Of a stretch of DNA of 64,000 nucleotides, positions 42,186 through 51,457 are shown one piece after another. Each line of letters starts with the position of its first letter. The first letter of the stretch is position 1. The notes beneath the pieces were generated by a model. The model was not told where the DNA came from, did not search any database, and was given only the letters and a program-made list of their open reading frames with translations. A program made the translations under genes and the position numbers. Source of the stretch: Actinomycetes bacterium (GTDB lineage Bacteria > Actinomycetota > Actinomycetes > Propionibacteriales > Propionibacteriaceae); the NCBI GenBank assembly GCA_023458095.1, contig JAEXAS010000021.1, positions 88,284 to 152,283 of the forward strand, read 5' to 3'.

Positions 42186-43583
42186 ATGGAGTCCAAGCAG
42201 CGCAACACAGTGTTGGCGGTGTTGTTCGTGGGGGTGCTCATGGGCGCCCTCGACATCGCGATCGTGGGTCCGGCGCTTCCGGCGATCCAAGCGCAGTTCG
42301 GCTTGGACACCCGCGCCGGATCCTGGATCTTCAGCGCCTACGTGCTGGCGAATCTGGTCGGCACTCCGCTGATGGCCAAGCTGTCGGACTACTTCGGACG
42401 CCGCGCGATCTATATCGCCGACGTGGCCTTGTTCGCCCTCGGTTCGGTGGTGGTGATCGCCTCGGCCAGCGTTGGCGGATTCCCGCTGCTGCTGGCCGGC
42501 CGGGCCATTCAAGGCTTGGGTGCCGGGGGGATATTCCCGGTCGCCAGCGCGGTGATCGGTGACACCTTCCCCGCAGATCGTCGCGGACGCGCCCTCGGCC
42601 TGATCGGTGCGGTCTTCGGGATCGCCTTCATCATTGGCCCCATCCTGGGCGGGGTGCTGCTGTTGGCCGGCTGGCAGTGGCTTTTCGTGATCAACCTGCC
42701 GATCGCGGCCGTGGTGATCGTGCTGGCTTGGCGGGTGCTGCCCAGTCATCGGCTGCCCGATCCGGGCCGCTTCGACGTCATGGGCATGGTGTTGCTGGCC
42801 GGGGCGCTGCTCACCATGGCCCTGGGCCTGGTCAGCATCGATGTCAGCGCCTTTTGGCAATCCATGGCCACCCCCGTGGTGTGGGGATCGCTGCTGGCCT
42901 CGGTTGTGTGTTGGATCGTCCTGATCCGGGTGGAGCGGACGGCCGCCAACCCGGTCTTTCCGGTGGCGCTCTTCGCTCGGCGCCAGTTGCGGGTCGGCTA
43001 CGTGCTGACCGCCGGTGCGGGTCTGGGGGAGGCCAGCTTGGTGTTCCTGCCGTTGCTTGCGGTGGCAGCACTGGGCGTCGATCCGGCGACGGCCAGCTTC
43101 CTGCTGATGCCGGTGGTCTTGGCCATGAGCGTCGGTTCGCCGACCGCAGGCCGGTTGTTGGACCGATTCGGTTCGCGCTCGGTGATTCTGGCCGGGGTTG
43201 CGGTGCTCACCGCAGGCATGTTCCTGCTCAGCCGCACCGGCACGGTCCTGGGCTGGTACATCGCAGCCGGGGTCCTCATCGGCCTGGGCCTTTCGGCGCT
43301 GCTGGGAGCCCCCATCCGCTATGTGACGCTGAACGAGACCACCCCGGCGGAACGTTCGGCCGGCCAAGGCATGGTGAACATCTTCACCAGTACCGGGCAG
43401 TTGTTGGGGGCCGCCGCCGTGGGGGCGGTGGCGGCGTCGAGCACTGTGGCTGCCTATCTGTCGGCCTACCTGCTCATCGCCGTGGTCGGAGTGGTCCTCT
43501 TCGTGATCGCGTTGCTGCTGAAGAAGCAGTCCGAGGAGAAGCAGCCCGCGTCCGCTGCGGTGGAGGCTAACGATCATGCGTGA
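42186..43583 (+). CDS. MFS multidrug efflux transporter, DHA2-like
   Basis: A 465-residue inner-membrane protein with about 14 predicted helices, the DHA2 topology. Motif A-like KLSDYFGRRAIYIAD follows helix 2, and GRAIQGLGAGGIFPVASAVI is motif B-like. It most likely exports a drug or toxic metabolite by proton antiport. GGAGG precedes the ATG. The downstream tetR overlaps its last eight bases, and the palindromic operator upstream suggests substrate-induced expression. Confidence 0.9.
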   Translation: MESKQRNTVLAVLFVGVLMGALDIAIVGPALPAIQAQFGLDTRAGSWIFSAYVLANLVGTPLMAKLSDYFGRRAIYIADVALFALGSVVVIASASVGGFPLLLAGRAIQGLGAGGIFPVASAVIGDTFPADRRGRALGLIGAVFGIAFIIGPILGGVLLLAGWQWLFVINLPIAAVVIVLAWRVLPSHRLPDPGRFDVMGMVLLAGALLTMALGLVSIDVSAFWQSMATPVVWGSLLASVVCWIVLIRVERTAANPVFPVALFARRQLRVGYVLTAGAGLGEASLVFLPLLAVAALGVDPATASFLLMPVVLAMSVGSPTAGRLLDRFGSRSVILAGVAVLTAGMFLLSRTGTVLGWYIAAGVLIGLGLSALLGAPIRYVTLNETTPAERSAGQGMVNIFTSTGQLLGAAAVGAVAASSTVAAYLSAYLLIAVVGVVLFVIALLLKKQSEEKQPASAAVEANDHA

Positions 43584-44136
43584 GCGCATTCTGCAGGTGG
43601 CTGCCGAGCATTTCGTGGCCGGTGGCTATGAGGGCACTTCGATGCGGGAGATCGCGGTCGACTGCGGCATCACCAAGGCCGCGCTGTATTACCACTTCGA
43701 CAGCAAATCCGAACTGCTCACCGAAGTCTTCAACGACTATCTCGATCAGCTCAATGCTGCGATCCAGGCCAGTTCATCGCCGGGGCAGAGCGCGGAGGCG
43801 CAGGTGCGTGAGGTCATCGGTGCCCTGTTCGCGGTACCACCGCAGCGTCGCTCGCTGATGCGGCTGGCCATGCACGATTCGGGGCACCTGGAGCCTGAGC
43901 AGCGGGCGGACTTCGGCCGGGCCTATCACGATCGGTTCCTTGAGCCGCTGCGACAGCTCTTCGCTGAAGGAATCACCCGCGGTGAACTGCGGGCGGCCGA
44001 CCCCGACTTCTACGTCAAAGTGTTGCTCGGGCTGCTCTACCCGTTCTTCGCGCCGGGCGGACCGGTGATGGGGGCAGCGAACTCCCCGCAGATCGATGCA
44101 CTGGCCGACGTCCTGTTCGTCGGGATCCGGGCCTGA
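43576..44136 (+). CDS. TetR/AcrR-family repressor
   Basis: A 186-residue protein. The TetR helix-turn-helix is GTSMREIAVDCGITKAALYY, ending HFDSKSEL as usual. The ligand domain is not assignable. It overlaps the efflux gene and most probably represses it and itself through the palindrome at 42152-42177. The ligand is unknown and likely to be an efflux substrate. Confidence 0.92.
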   Translation: MRERILQVAAEHFVAGGYEGTSMREIAVDCGITKAALYYHFDSKSELLTEVFNDYLDQLNAAIQASSSPGQSAEAQVREVIGALFAVPPQRRSLMRLAMHDSGHLEPEQRADFGRAYHDRFLEPLRQLFAEGITRGELRAADPDFYVKVLLGLLYPFFAPGGPVMGAANSPQIDALADVLFVGIRA

Positions 44137-44170
44137 ACCCAGCCCCGGCATCACCGCTCAGGACAGAGGG

Positions 44171-45286
44171 TCAGGCCAGAACGTCGGCCAGTTCCACATG
44201 GTCCAGGCCGAAGGCCTCGGCCACGGCCGGATAGCTGATCCGTCCCGCGACGGTGTTAAGCCCCAAGGCCAGAGCCGGATCCTTGCGGCAGGCTGCCTGC
44301 CACCCGGCGTCGGCGAGCTTCACCACATAACCCAAGGTGGCGTTGGTCAGCGCCCACGTGGAGGTATTCGGCACCGCGCCGGGCATATTGGCCACGCAGT
44401 AGAACACCGAGTTATGCACGGTGAAGGTCGGATCGTCGTGGGTGGTGGGCCGCGAGTCCTCGAAGCATCCGCCCTGGTCGATGGCGACATCGACCAGCAC
44501 CGATCCGGGTTTCATCTGCGCCACCAGGTCATTGGTGACCAGCTTGGGCGCCTTCGCGCCCGGAATCAGCACCGTCCCGATGACCATGTCGGCGCTGAGT
44601 ACCTGCTCGCGAATCGCCAAGCGGCTGGAGACGATGCCATGCACCCGGTTCTCATAACGCCAGAAGGTATTGCGCAGCTTGTCCAAGTCGGTGTCCAAGA
44701 TGGTGACATCGGCGCCCATGCCCAGCGCCACATTGGCGGCATTCTGGCCGGCGGTGCCGCCGCCCAGAATGACGACCTTGGCGTTGGCCACACCGCCCAC
44801 GCAGCCCATCAGGACCCCGCGACCACCTTGGGCTTTCATCATCGCGTGAGCGCCCACCTGGGGCGCCAGGCAGCCGGCAACCTCCGACATCGGGTACAGC
44901 AGCGGGAGCAGCCCATTGGGCAACTGGACGGTCTCATAGGCGATGGCCGTGGTGCCCGCCTGGAGCAGGGCCTCGGTCCCGGGTCGATCCGCGGCCAGGT
45001 GCAGGTAGGTGAACAACAGCAGATCATCGCGAAGGAAGCCGAACTCCGAAGGGATCGGCTCCTTGACCTTCAGCACCATCTCACCGGCAGCCCAGGTCTC
45101 GGCGGCAGTGGGCACCATGGTGGCGCCCTGGGCGACGAACTCGGCATCACTGATGCCGGAACCGACACCGGCTCCGGCCTGAATGAAGACCTGGTGACCG
45201 TGGCTGATCAACTCGGCTACGCCGACCGGAGTGATGGCCACCCGGTACTCGTGGTTCTTCACTTCGGCGGGGATCGCGATCCGCAT
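44171..45286 (-). CDS. ald: Alanine dehydrogenase
   Basis: A 371-residue NAD-dependent enzyme interconverting L-alanine and pyruvate plus ammonium. Catalytic Lys75 (VKEP) and His96 (LFTYLHLAAD) are at the canonical positions, and the NAD-binding GxGxxG-like motif is VVILGGGTAGQNAANVA. Length equals the family's 370. The start is the ATG at 45286 with GGAAGGAAAG upstream; a longer frame is unsupported. It is monocistronic, divergent from the FMN riboswitch and riboflavin uptake genes, and convergent with tetR. Confidence 0.96.
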   Translation of the reverse strand: MRIAIPAEVKNHEYRVAITPVGVAELISHGHQVFIQAGAGVGSGISDAEFVAQGATMVPTAAETWAAGEMVLKVKEPIPSEFGFLRDDLLLFTYLHLAADRPGTEALLQAGTTAIAYETVQLPNGLLPLLYPMSEVAGCLAPQVGAHAMMKAQGGRGVLMGCVGGVANAKVVILGGGTAGQNAANVALGMGADVTILDTDLDKLRNTFWRYENRVHGIVSSRLAIREQVLSADMVIGTVLIPGAKAPKLVTNDLVAQMKPGSVLVDVAIDQGGCFEDSRPTTHDDPTFTVHNSVFYCVANMPGAVPNTSTWALTNATLGYVVKLADAGWQAACRKDPALALGLNTVAGRISYPAVAEAFGLDHVELADVLA

Positions 45287-45396
45287 GACTTTCCTTCCAT
45301 TGCGGCACTGGTTGCGCAGTCCTGATTCTGGCACCGATCCCGGCTCGAGGATGACCGTGACCGGCATTGCGCAATTCGTAATAGAATCGACCCGTA

Positions 45397-45537
45397 CGTG
45401 CTCCGGGGTCGGTGTAATTCCGAACCGGCGGTGAAAGCCCGCGACCCGACTCGTCACCCCTCACCGAGGGACGGCGAATCGGTTGATCTGGTGAAAATCC
45501 AGGGCCGACGGTGAAAGTCCGGATGGGAGGCAGCACG
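45397..45537 (+). ncRNA. FMN riboswitch (RFN element)
   Basis: CGTGCT (45397-45402) and AGCACG (45532-45537) form the P1 stem. The conserved aptamer segments are visible: GGGTCGGTG, AACCGGCGGTGAAAGCCCGCG, GGTGAAAATCCAGGGCCGACG and GGTGAAAGTCCGGATGGGAG, listed here in short pieces. FMN binding normally lowers expression of riboflavin synthesis or uptake genes. No run of T's follows; CCTCGGACGAGG just before the GGAGG ribosome site of the next gene could sequester it, so translational control is more likely. A TAGAAT box at 45382-45387 is a possible -10. The remainder of the 45287-45396 gap shows only the divergent promoters. Confidence 0.95.
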
Positions 45538-45610
45538 CGAGGTCGTCATGGGGTCACCCGTGACCGACCGAGCCTTGCGCTCCCTTCGCCTCGGACGAGG
45601 TGGAGGTTGA

Positions 45611-46369
45611 ATGAAGCGCGAGTGGATCGCCCCGATCGGATTGGGGATCGTGCTGCTCACTGGATGGGTGATCGCGGCGGGATCCGGATCGGTGCTGCTG
45701 CCTACCCCGACGGCGGTCGCCGGGCAGATCCTTGCCGACCTGACCGGCGCCGATTTCTGGCGATATCTGGCCACTACCGTGCTGGAAGCCTTCGGTGGAG
45801 TGGTGATCGGCGTTGCGGTCGCTATGCCGCTGGCGGTGCTGATTCACCGCTCGAAGTGGGCTGCCGCTGCGGTCAATCCCTTCCTGGGGGCGACCCAGGC
45901 GATTCCGGCCATCGCGTTGGCGCCGCTGCTGGTGCTGTGGATCGGCTACGGCCTGGGTCCGGTCATGGTGCTGTGCGCGCTGATCGTGTTCTTCCCCATC
46001 TTGATCGCCACCGTCGTCGGGCTACGCCATGTTGACGGCGAGGTCGTCGACGCCGCCCGCATGGACGGTGCGGGCGGCTGGCAACTGCTGTTCGCCATTG
46101 AACTGCCCATGGCGCTGCCGTCGGTGCTGGGTGGCCTGCGCAACGGGGTGAGCTTGGCGATTACCGGTGCCATCGTCGGTGAACTGGTGATGGGCGGTGA
46201 CGGCCTGGGCACCGTGCTCAGCGTGCAGCGGGGCAATGTCGATACCGCCGGCATGTTCGCCACCATCTTCTGGCTGGCGGTGCTGGCCTCCTCGGCCTAC
46301 GCGGCCGTCCTGGTCTGGGAGCGGAACTCCCGAGTTGTGTCCTCACTTCGAACTCGAACCGAGAGGTAG
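45611..46369 (+). CDS. ribX: Riboflavin ABC transporter permease, RibX-like
   Basis: A 252-residue membrane protein with six predicted helices, of the SsuC/ThiX/NMT permease family. The coupling loop DGEVVDAARMDGAGGWQLLF is followed by IELPMALPSVLGGLRNG. Alone it could be a sulfonate, pyrimidine or riboflavin permease, but the FMN riboswitch immediately upstream identifies flavin transport. In the published RibXY systems, RibX is the channel and RibY the binding protein. GGAGG sits four bases before the ATG. No ATPase gene adjoins. Confidence 0.85.
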   Translation: MKREWIAPIGLGIVLLTGWVIAAGSGSVLLPTPTAVAGQILADLTGADFWRYLATTVLEAFGGVVIGVAVAMPLAVLIHRSKWAAAAVNPFLGATQAIPAIALAPLLVLWIGYGLGPVMVLCALIVFFPILIATVVGLRHVDGEVVDAARMDGAGGWQLLFAIELPMALPSVLGGLRNGVSLAITGAIVGELVMGGDGLGTVLSVQRGNVDTAGMFATIFWLAVLASSAYAAVLVWERNSRVVSSLRTRTER

Positions 46370-46371
46370 TC

Positions 46372-47346
46372 ATGAGAAGACTGATCCTGCTGATCCTTGC
46401 TGCGGCCCTAGCGGTGACCGGGTGCACCAGCCCGGCCTCGAGCGACAAGCCCGTCATCGGACTCACCTACATTCCCAACATTCAGTTCAGCCCGTTCTAC
46501 CTTGCGCAGTCCGACGGTGCCTTCCGCACCGCCGGGGTGGAGGCGACACTGCGCCATCACGGCACCTCCGAAGCGCTGTTCACCGCGATGGCCTCCGGCA
46601 AGGAGCAGTTCGTGGTCGCCGGCGGTGACGAGATGCTGCAGGCCCGCTCGCAGGGCCTGGATCTGGTCGCAGTCGCCGCCTACTACCACGCCTATCCGGC
46701 CGAGGTGATCGTGCCCAAGGACTCGACGATCACCACCTTGGCCGGATTGAAAGGCCACAGCATCGGTATTCCGGGCAAGTACGGGGAGAGCTGGTTCGCC
46801 TTGCTGGTGGCGCTGCAGAGTGCCGGTCTGACCCAGGACGATGTGATGATCAAGGAGATCGGCTACACCCAGATTTCGGCACTCAGCACCAAGAAGGTGG
46901 ATGCGGTCGTCGGGTTCAGCAACAACGATGCGGTGCAGTTCCAACAGTCAGGCTTTCCCATTCGGGCCCTGGCCATCAGCAGCCAGACCGTCCCGTTGGT
47001 GCCGGCCAGCCTGATCACCACCCGCGAATACGCCACGGCTCACCCGGATGTCGTCAAAGCAGTAGTGAAGGCCATGACGGCCGGGATCAGCACCGCGGTC
47101 AACAACCCGTCCCATGCCATGGAGGTGAGTGCCGCCTTCATTCCGGACTTGAACAGTCAGGCTGTAAAGACCAGTTCACAAGCCACTTTGGCTGCCACCA
47201 AGGCTTTGTGGACCGACTCCCAAGGTGGGGTCGACGCCGCACTGGATCCCGCGCAATGGCAGGCGATGGCTGACTTCATGGCCAAGACCAAACTCACCGC
47301 CATTCGACAGGATCCCGCCACGGCGATGACGAACGATTACGTGTGA
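46372..47346 (+). CDS. ribY: Riboflavin-binding lipoprotein, RibY-like (NMT1/THI5 family)
   Basis: A 324-residue exported binding protein. The signal peptide (MRRLILLILAAALAV) ends in the lipobox VTGC, so it is membrane-anchored outside. The NMT1/THI5-like domain includes YIPNIQFSPFYLAQSDGAF and the loop GIPGKYGESWFALLVA. It follows ribX by two bases and is under the same FMN riboswitch, so riboflavin or a flavin precursor is the predicted ligand. The same fold serves thiamin-pyrimidine and sulfonate transport, so ligand identity depends on the riboswitch context. Confidence 0.85.
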   Translation: MRRLILLILAAALAVTGCTSPASSDKPVIGLTYIPNIQFSPFYLAQSDGAFRTAGVEATLRHHGTSEALFTAMASGKEQFVVAGGDEMLQARSQGLDLVAVAAYYHAYPAEVIVPKDSTITTLAGLKGHSIGIPGKYGESWFALLVALQSAGLTQDDVMIKEIGYTQISALSTKKVDAVVGFSNNDAVQFQQSGFPIRALAISSQTVPLVPASLITTREYATAHPDVVKAVVKAMTAGISTAVNNPSHAMEVSAAFIPDLNSQAVKTSSQATLAATKALWTDSQGGVDAALDPAQWQAMADFMAKTKLTAIRQDPATAMTNDYV

Positions 47347-47415
47347 GTCGATTTCGCGCTCTTGGCGTTACCCTATTCCCGGTTGGTGGGGATGACATGA
47401 ACCGGTAAGGAGACC

Positions 47416-47859
47416 ATGAGCGAGCGAGTGGTTCCAGGGTGGGACGAGTATTTCTTGACTATCGCCCACGCGGTCTCGGCGCGCGCCAAGTGCACCCGAC
47501 GCACCGTGGGTGCGGTGCTGGTGCTGGACCGGCGCATCATCGCGACCGGCTACAACGGTGCCGCTCCCGGTCTCCCGGACTGCCTGGAAGGCGCCTGTCC
47601 GCGGGGTCGACTGGGGTATGACGAGATTCCCGAATTGGGCGATTACGACCGTCCGGGGACGGCGGGTTTCTGCATCGCCATTCATGCCGAGGTGAATGCT
47701 CTGCTGTTCGCAACCCGGGATACCAAGGGCGCTACGGCTTACATCACCGACCCGCCGTGCGCGGGCTGCCGCAAAGCACTGGCCGCAGCCGGTATCGTGC
47801 GAGCAGTCTGGCCCGATGGCGAGCACGATGCGAACCAACTGGTCAACTGGACTCGATAG
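47416..47859 (+). CDS. dCMP deaminase-like cytidine/deoxycytidylate deaminase
   Basis: A 147-residue zinc enzyme. The zinc and catalytic motif is HAEVNALLFA (about residue 95) with PPCAGCRKAL downstream. An upstream CTRRTVGAVLVLDRRIIATG strand is typical of the ComE/dCMP deaminase branch, producing dUMP for thymidylate synthesis. AAGGAG is eight bases before the ATG. It follows ribY by 69 bp, with GGTTGGTGGG and no terminator between, so whether it is in the same operon is unclear. Confidence 0.88.
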   Translation: MSERVVPGWDEYFLTIAHAVSARAKCTRRTVGAVLVLDRRIIATGYNGAAPGLPDCLEGACPRGRLGYDEIPELGDYDRPGTAGFCIAIHAEVNALLFATRDTKGATAYITDPPCAGCRKALAAAGIVRAVWPDGEHDANQLVNWTR

Positions 47860-47866
47860 AGAAACG

Positions 47867-50092
47867 ATGAAACTCAATCTGCAGACCGGGCAACTCGCGG
47901 CGTGGGTGGAACGCGGCGTCGCCCTGTTTTGTCTGGGCACGCTGATCCCGGCAGCGTTCGGTGCCGCCAGCCAGATTCCCTACCTCGCCGGATGGTGGAC
48001 CGTCACCATCGGTGGCGGCATCGTGGTCGCCTCCATCGGCATGATGCTCTTCAGCTTCCTGGGTCGCCGCATCCGTGCCTGGGCACTGGTTTACCTGACC
48101 CTGGTCTCGGTCGGCCTGATCACCTGGCCGATCGCCTGGCAATCGTCGGCTCCGGCCACCTCCAGCCCGTGGCTCTGGGTCTGTTTAGGGGTGGCTGCAG
48201 TCTGTCTTGCGGTCACCAGCGGAACCGCGTGGGGTTTTGGCTACGCGATCGCGGCAGGACTGTTGTTCGCCGTGGTGCGGATGACCCCGTCCGGCCAGGG
48301 CGCCTCGCTGTTGGGGGCGGTCCAGGACATGATCGTGCTGGTCATGAACTCCTCTGTGGTGATCGTCGCGCTCGGAGTGGTCGGCAATGCCTTCAAGAAC
48401 CTCGATGAGATCGAGGTCGCGTCCCAGCGGGAGGCGACAGCCGCAGCAATCGATGAGGCCCTGCTGGAGGAACGCCATCGACTGGACGGCATCGTCCACG
48501 ACGAGGTGATGACCACCCTGGTTGCCGCCGCTCAGAACCCCAATGACCTGCACGTCTGCCAGCAGGCTCAACGTGCCGTGGATCGTCTGGCCGAGGCTGA
48601 GGCACCGTCGGAGGCGCGTCTCCCGGTAACCGGCGAACAACTCACCTGGCTGGTGACAGACGTGGTCAGTGCTCTGATCCCGCAGGCGCGAATCATCGCT
48701 CAACTCGACGAACTCGCCGTCCCGCAGCAGGTCGCCAGCACCTTGGGCATGGTGGTGCGAGAAGTGGCGCTGAATGTCGCCAAACACGCCCAGGCCACCC
48801 ACGTTGAGGTGAGCCTCACCAGCCCGACTCCGGGCCAGGTGCTGATCTCGGTGGCCGACAACGGCGTCGGGTTCGACCCCGAACAGGTCCCCAAACGCCG
48901 CCTCGGTCTGCAGGTTTCGGTGGTGTACCGCATGTGGGCGATCGGCGGGCACGCCGAAATCCTCTCCGAGCCCGGTAACGGCACCACGGTGAACCTCAGT
49001 TGGGGGGCTAGCGAGGAGACCCGCCGCAGCTTCGAGACTGAGCCGTTGAAGGTGGACGTGCCGGCACAGTCGCGGGCCCGGCGGATGCCGGAGATCCCCG
49101 AACTCAATCGGCTGTCGTTGGTGCGCCTGGTGTGGGTCGTGGTGATGCTGCAGTTCCTGCTGGGCTGGACCAGCCTGGATCGGGTGACCGTGGCCTGGCC
49201 GGTGTTCGCCGCGCAGGCACTCGCAGTGGTGGCTACGGCTTTGACCTTGTGGCGTTCGGACAAGAATCCGATGCGTCCGGGCATCGCGGTGGCCGTCGTG
49301 GCCTTGCTGTTGGGCGTTACCGCGCTGGTTCAGATGGTTCTGCCCAGCGGTGATTGGCCCGGCTATGCCACCTGGCATTCCACCGTCGTGATGGTGCTGC
49401 TGGTGGCGGTCCTGGTGCGCGGGCAGGAGCGCATCGCCTGGATCGGCGTCACCGCCTATGCGGTGTTGTCGGCTGCCTGGGCGATGATGCAGGGACTGAA
49501 CGCCGGAGACGTGCTGCGCGTCGGGTTCGGACCCTTCTCGTGGATGCTGGTGGCTCAACTGCTGCAGAGCTGGCTGATCGAAATGGCCGATCGCATGGAG
49601 GCGTCGCGGCGGTCATCGGCCGCCGCCAACAAGGCGATCGCCCAGAGCTTCTCCAAGATGGTGCTGCGCGATGTCTGGCTGACTCAGTTGCGTGCTCAGG
49701 TCGGCCCGCTGCTCACCCGAATCGCCGACCCCGACTGTGAACTCAGCCAAGCTGAGCGGGAGGCGTGCCTGGCCCAGGAGACCCGCTTGCGCGACGCGAT
49801 GCGCGCCGGGAACCTGGTCACCGAACTCACCTCCGATGCCATCGAGGTGGCTCGCGGACGTGGCGTCGATGTGCGCCTGGTGGACAGCCGAGGCACTCGA
49901 CTTCCCGAAGACGTGCGTGCGGCCCTGACTCAACACCTCGGGCGATTGCTCACCGATTCCAGCACCAAGCGCGTTGTTGCCCGTGCCGCCCCTGAGGGTT
50001 ACGAGGACGTGGTGACTGTGCTCGCGGTCAAGGACGACGGCACCAGCGAATTGGTGGGTCTGGATGCCCGCGGACAGTTGAACACTCGGTAG
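47867..50092 (+). CDS. Two-module HisKA_3 sensor kinase, 741 residues
   Basis: A large membrane kinase. Residues 1-150 hold about five helices; a HisKA_3-type dimerisation domain has His211 (HRLDGIVHDEVMTT), and the ATPase domain includes the N box (REVALNVAKHAQ), G1 (VADNGVGFD) and a C-terminal G2 (GNGTTVNLSW). Instead of stopping near residue 385, the chain continues with a second set of about five helices (residues 420-560) and a cytoplasmic end of 180 residues containing another helical pair but no phosphoacceptor His or ATP boxes. This reads as an active kinase fused to a degenerate, possibly sensory or scaffold, copy. It is coupled to the NarL-type regulator 43 bp downstream. The start is the ATG at 47867. 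Confidence 0.85.
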   Translation: MKLNLQTGQLAAWVERGVALFCLGTLIPAAFGAASQIPYLAGWWTVTIGGGIVVASIGMMLFSFLGRRIRAWALVYLTLVSVGLITWPIAWQSSAPATSSPWLWVCLGVAAVCLAVTSGTAWGFGYAIAAGLLFAVVRMTPSGQGASLLGAVQDMIVLVMNSSVVIVALGVVGNAFKNLDEIEVASQREATAAAIDEALLEERHRLDGIVHDEVMTTLVAAAQNPNDLHVCQQAQRAVDRLAEAEAPSEARLPVTGEQLTWLVTDVVSALIPQARIIAQLDELAVPQQVASTLGMVVREVALNVAKHAQATHVEVSLTSPTPGQVLISVADNGVGFDPEQVPKRRLGLQVSVVYRMWAIGGHAEILSEPGNGTTVNLSWGASEETRRSFETEPLKVDVPAQSRARRMPEIPELNRLSLVRLVWVVVMLQFLLGWTSLDRVTVAWPVFAAQALAVVATALTLWRSDKNPMRPGIAVAVVALLLGVTALVQMVLPSGDWPGYATWHSTVVMVLLVAVLVRGQERIAWIGVTAYAVLSAAWAMMQGLNAGDVLRVGFGPFSWMLVAQLLQSWLIEMADRMEASRRSSAAANKAIAQSFSKMVLRDVWLTQLRAQVGPLLTRIADPDCELSQAEREACLAQETRLRDAMRAGNLVTELTSDAIEVARGRGVDVRLVDSRGTRLPEDVRAALTQHLGRLLTDSSTKRVVARAAPEGYEDVVTVLAVKDDGTSELVGLDARGQLNTR

Positions 50093-50135
50093 GCCGCGGC
50101 ACTGCTGAGCTCCATCAAGCGTTAGGCTGACGCTC

Positions 50136-50783
50136 ATGATCAACACCGCGGTTATCGATGACCATGAGGCCATCCGGATCGGGATGTCGGCTGCACTCGA
50201 ATCCCACCCAGGTCACGACGTGACTCTGGTCGACGGAGCAGCCACTGTGGACGAGTTTCTCGATCGCAGCCCCGACGCCGAAGTCGTCCTCTTGGATCTG
50301 CAATTGGACGATGGATCCGATCCTTTGGTGAACGCTGAGCGACTGATCGAAGCCGGCTACAAAGTGCTGGTCTACTCGATCGCCGACAATGTGCGCCTGC
50401 TGCGTCGGGCGCTGGCTGGCGGGGCGGCTGGGGTGTGCCGCAAGGCCGAGCCGATCTCGGTGACCATCTCCTCGATCGAGGCGGTGGCCGAGGGGCAGGT
50501 CGTGATCAGCCAAGAGATCCTGGCCGCGATCGAAGGCGATGCCTCCTATGTAGCGGCGAACCTGGGTCCGCGGGAGCGCGAAGTGCTGGCGCTGTACGCC
50601 GGGGGTTTCGAGGTACCCGAGGTGGCCGAAAGGCTGACCATCACCGAGAACAGCGTCAAGGAGTACCTGAAGCGCATCCGGGTGAAGTACACCAACGTGA
50701 ATCGGCCGGCAGCCAGCAAGCTGGATCTGTTCCGCCGTGCCATTGAAGACGGCATTGTGCCGCCGGTGGAGCCGCACCAGTAG
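50136..50783 (+). CDS. NarL/LuxR-type response regulator
   Basis: A 215-residue regulator. The receiver has the acidic pair DD at residues 8-9 and phosphoacceptor Asp54 (VVLLDLQLDD). The C-terminal LuxR helix-turn-helix is PREREVLALYAGGFEVPEVA followed by ITENSVKEYLKRIRVKY. It is the cognate partner of the upstream kinase. Targets are unknown. Confidence 0.93.
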   Translation: MINTAVIDDHEAIRIGMSAALESHPGHDVTLVDGAATVDEFLDRSPDAEVVLLDLQLDDGSDPLVNAERLIEAGYKVLVYSIADNVRLLRRALAGGAAGVCRKAEPISVTISSIEAVAEGQVVISQEILAAIEGDASYVAANLGPREREVLALYAGGFEVPEVAERLTITENSVKEYLKRIRVKYTNVNRPAASKLDLFRRAIEDGIVPPVEPHQ

Positions 50784-50808
50784 ACCTTGGGGGAGTGAGA
50801 GCCTGCGG

Positions 50809-51351
50809 CTAGTACCAGCCGTGGGCCTTCTTGAATGTCCAGCCGTTGCAGGGCGTCCCATAGCGGTCTTTGATGTACCACAGGCCCCAGGTGATCTGGG
50901 TGACCGGGTTGGTGCGCCAGTCCGACCCGAACTGCGCCATGCGCTTGCCGGGCAGGGCTTGCGGGATTCCGTAGGCACTCGAGGTGGGGTTGTCCGCCAG
51001 CGGGTTCCACCCGCTCTCGCGCATGATGATGTTGTCGTAGCAGGTGAACTGGGCATCCCCCCAGCCATAGCGGCTGAGCATCATCTGGCGGGCGATGGAG
51101 CGCGGGTCCTTGGTGCCCGGTTTGTAGCCCATGATGTCGACCTGCATCTCGTTGAGGCTGATCAGGCGATTCTGGGCGCGTTTGATGAGTCCGACCTGTT
51201 TGCGGAGTGCCTGGTCGCGGACGGCCGCCAACTGCACGATCTGGGAATCGGGGGCTTCCTGGGCCTGGGCGGGCGTGGGTCCGCCAACGGTCACCGCAAG
51301 GATCGCCGCGACCGCTGGGGCCGTCAATCGAGCCCAACGCGGAATCACCAT
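50809..51351 (-). CDS. Secreted lytic transglycosylase-like protein
   Basis: A 180-residue exported protein with an alanine-rich signal peptide ending near AQA. After a helical region comes a soluble-lytic-transglycosylase fold: the catalytic Glu in MRESGWNPLADNPTSSAYGI, then KRMAQFGSDW and the C-terminal ITWGLWYIKDRYG with the usual aromatic cluster. Such enzymes cleave peptidoglycan. The size and sequence resemble actinobacterial resuscitation- or Apf-type secreted muralytic proteins. It is convergent with the response regulator. Confidence 0.85.
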   Translation of the reverse strand: MVIPRWARLTAPAVAAILAVTVGGPTPAQAQEAPDSQIVQLAAVRDQALRKQVGLIKRAQNRLISLNEMQVDIMGYKPGTKDPRSIARQMMLSRYGWGDAQFTCYDNIIMRESGWNPLADNPTSSAYGIPQALPGKRMAQFGSDWRTNPVTQITWGLWYIKDRYGTPCNGWTFKKAHGWY

Positions 51352-51457
51352 AGTCTGAGTATTGCATATGGATTTTCTCAGGAACGTTCAGGTGAGTGGA
51401 TTCCCTCATTGTGACCGGCCGTGTATCGAGACGCACTGCTCGGACTAGGCTGATCGA

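Noticed and set aside
42156..43589. Minus-strand frame across the MFS gene
   Set aside because: Antisense artefact rich in His, Gln and Arg; the plus strand encodes an unmistakable transporter.
45611..47346. Thiamin-pyrimidine or sulfonate transporter
   Set aside because: Sequence alone would allow it, but the upstream element is an FMN, not a TPP, riboswitch.
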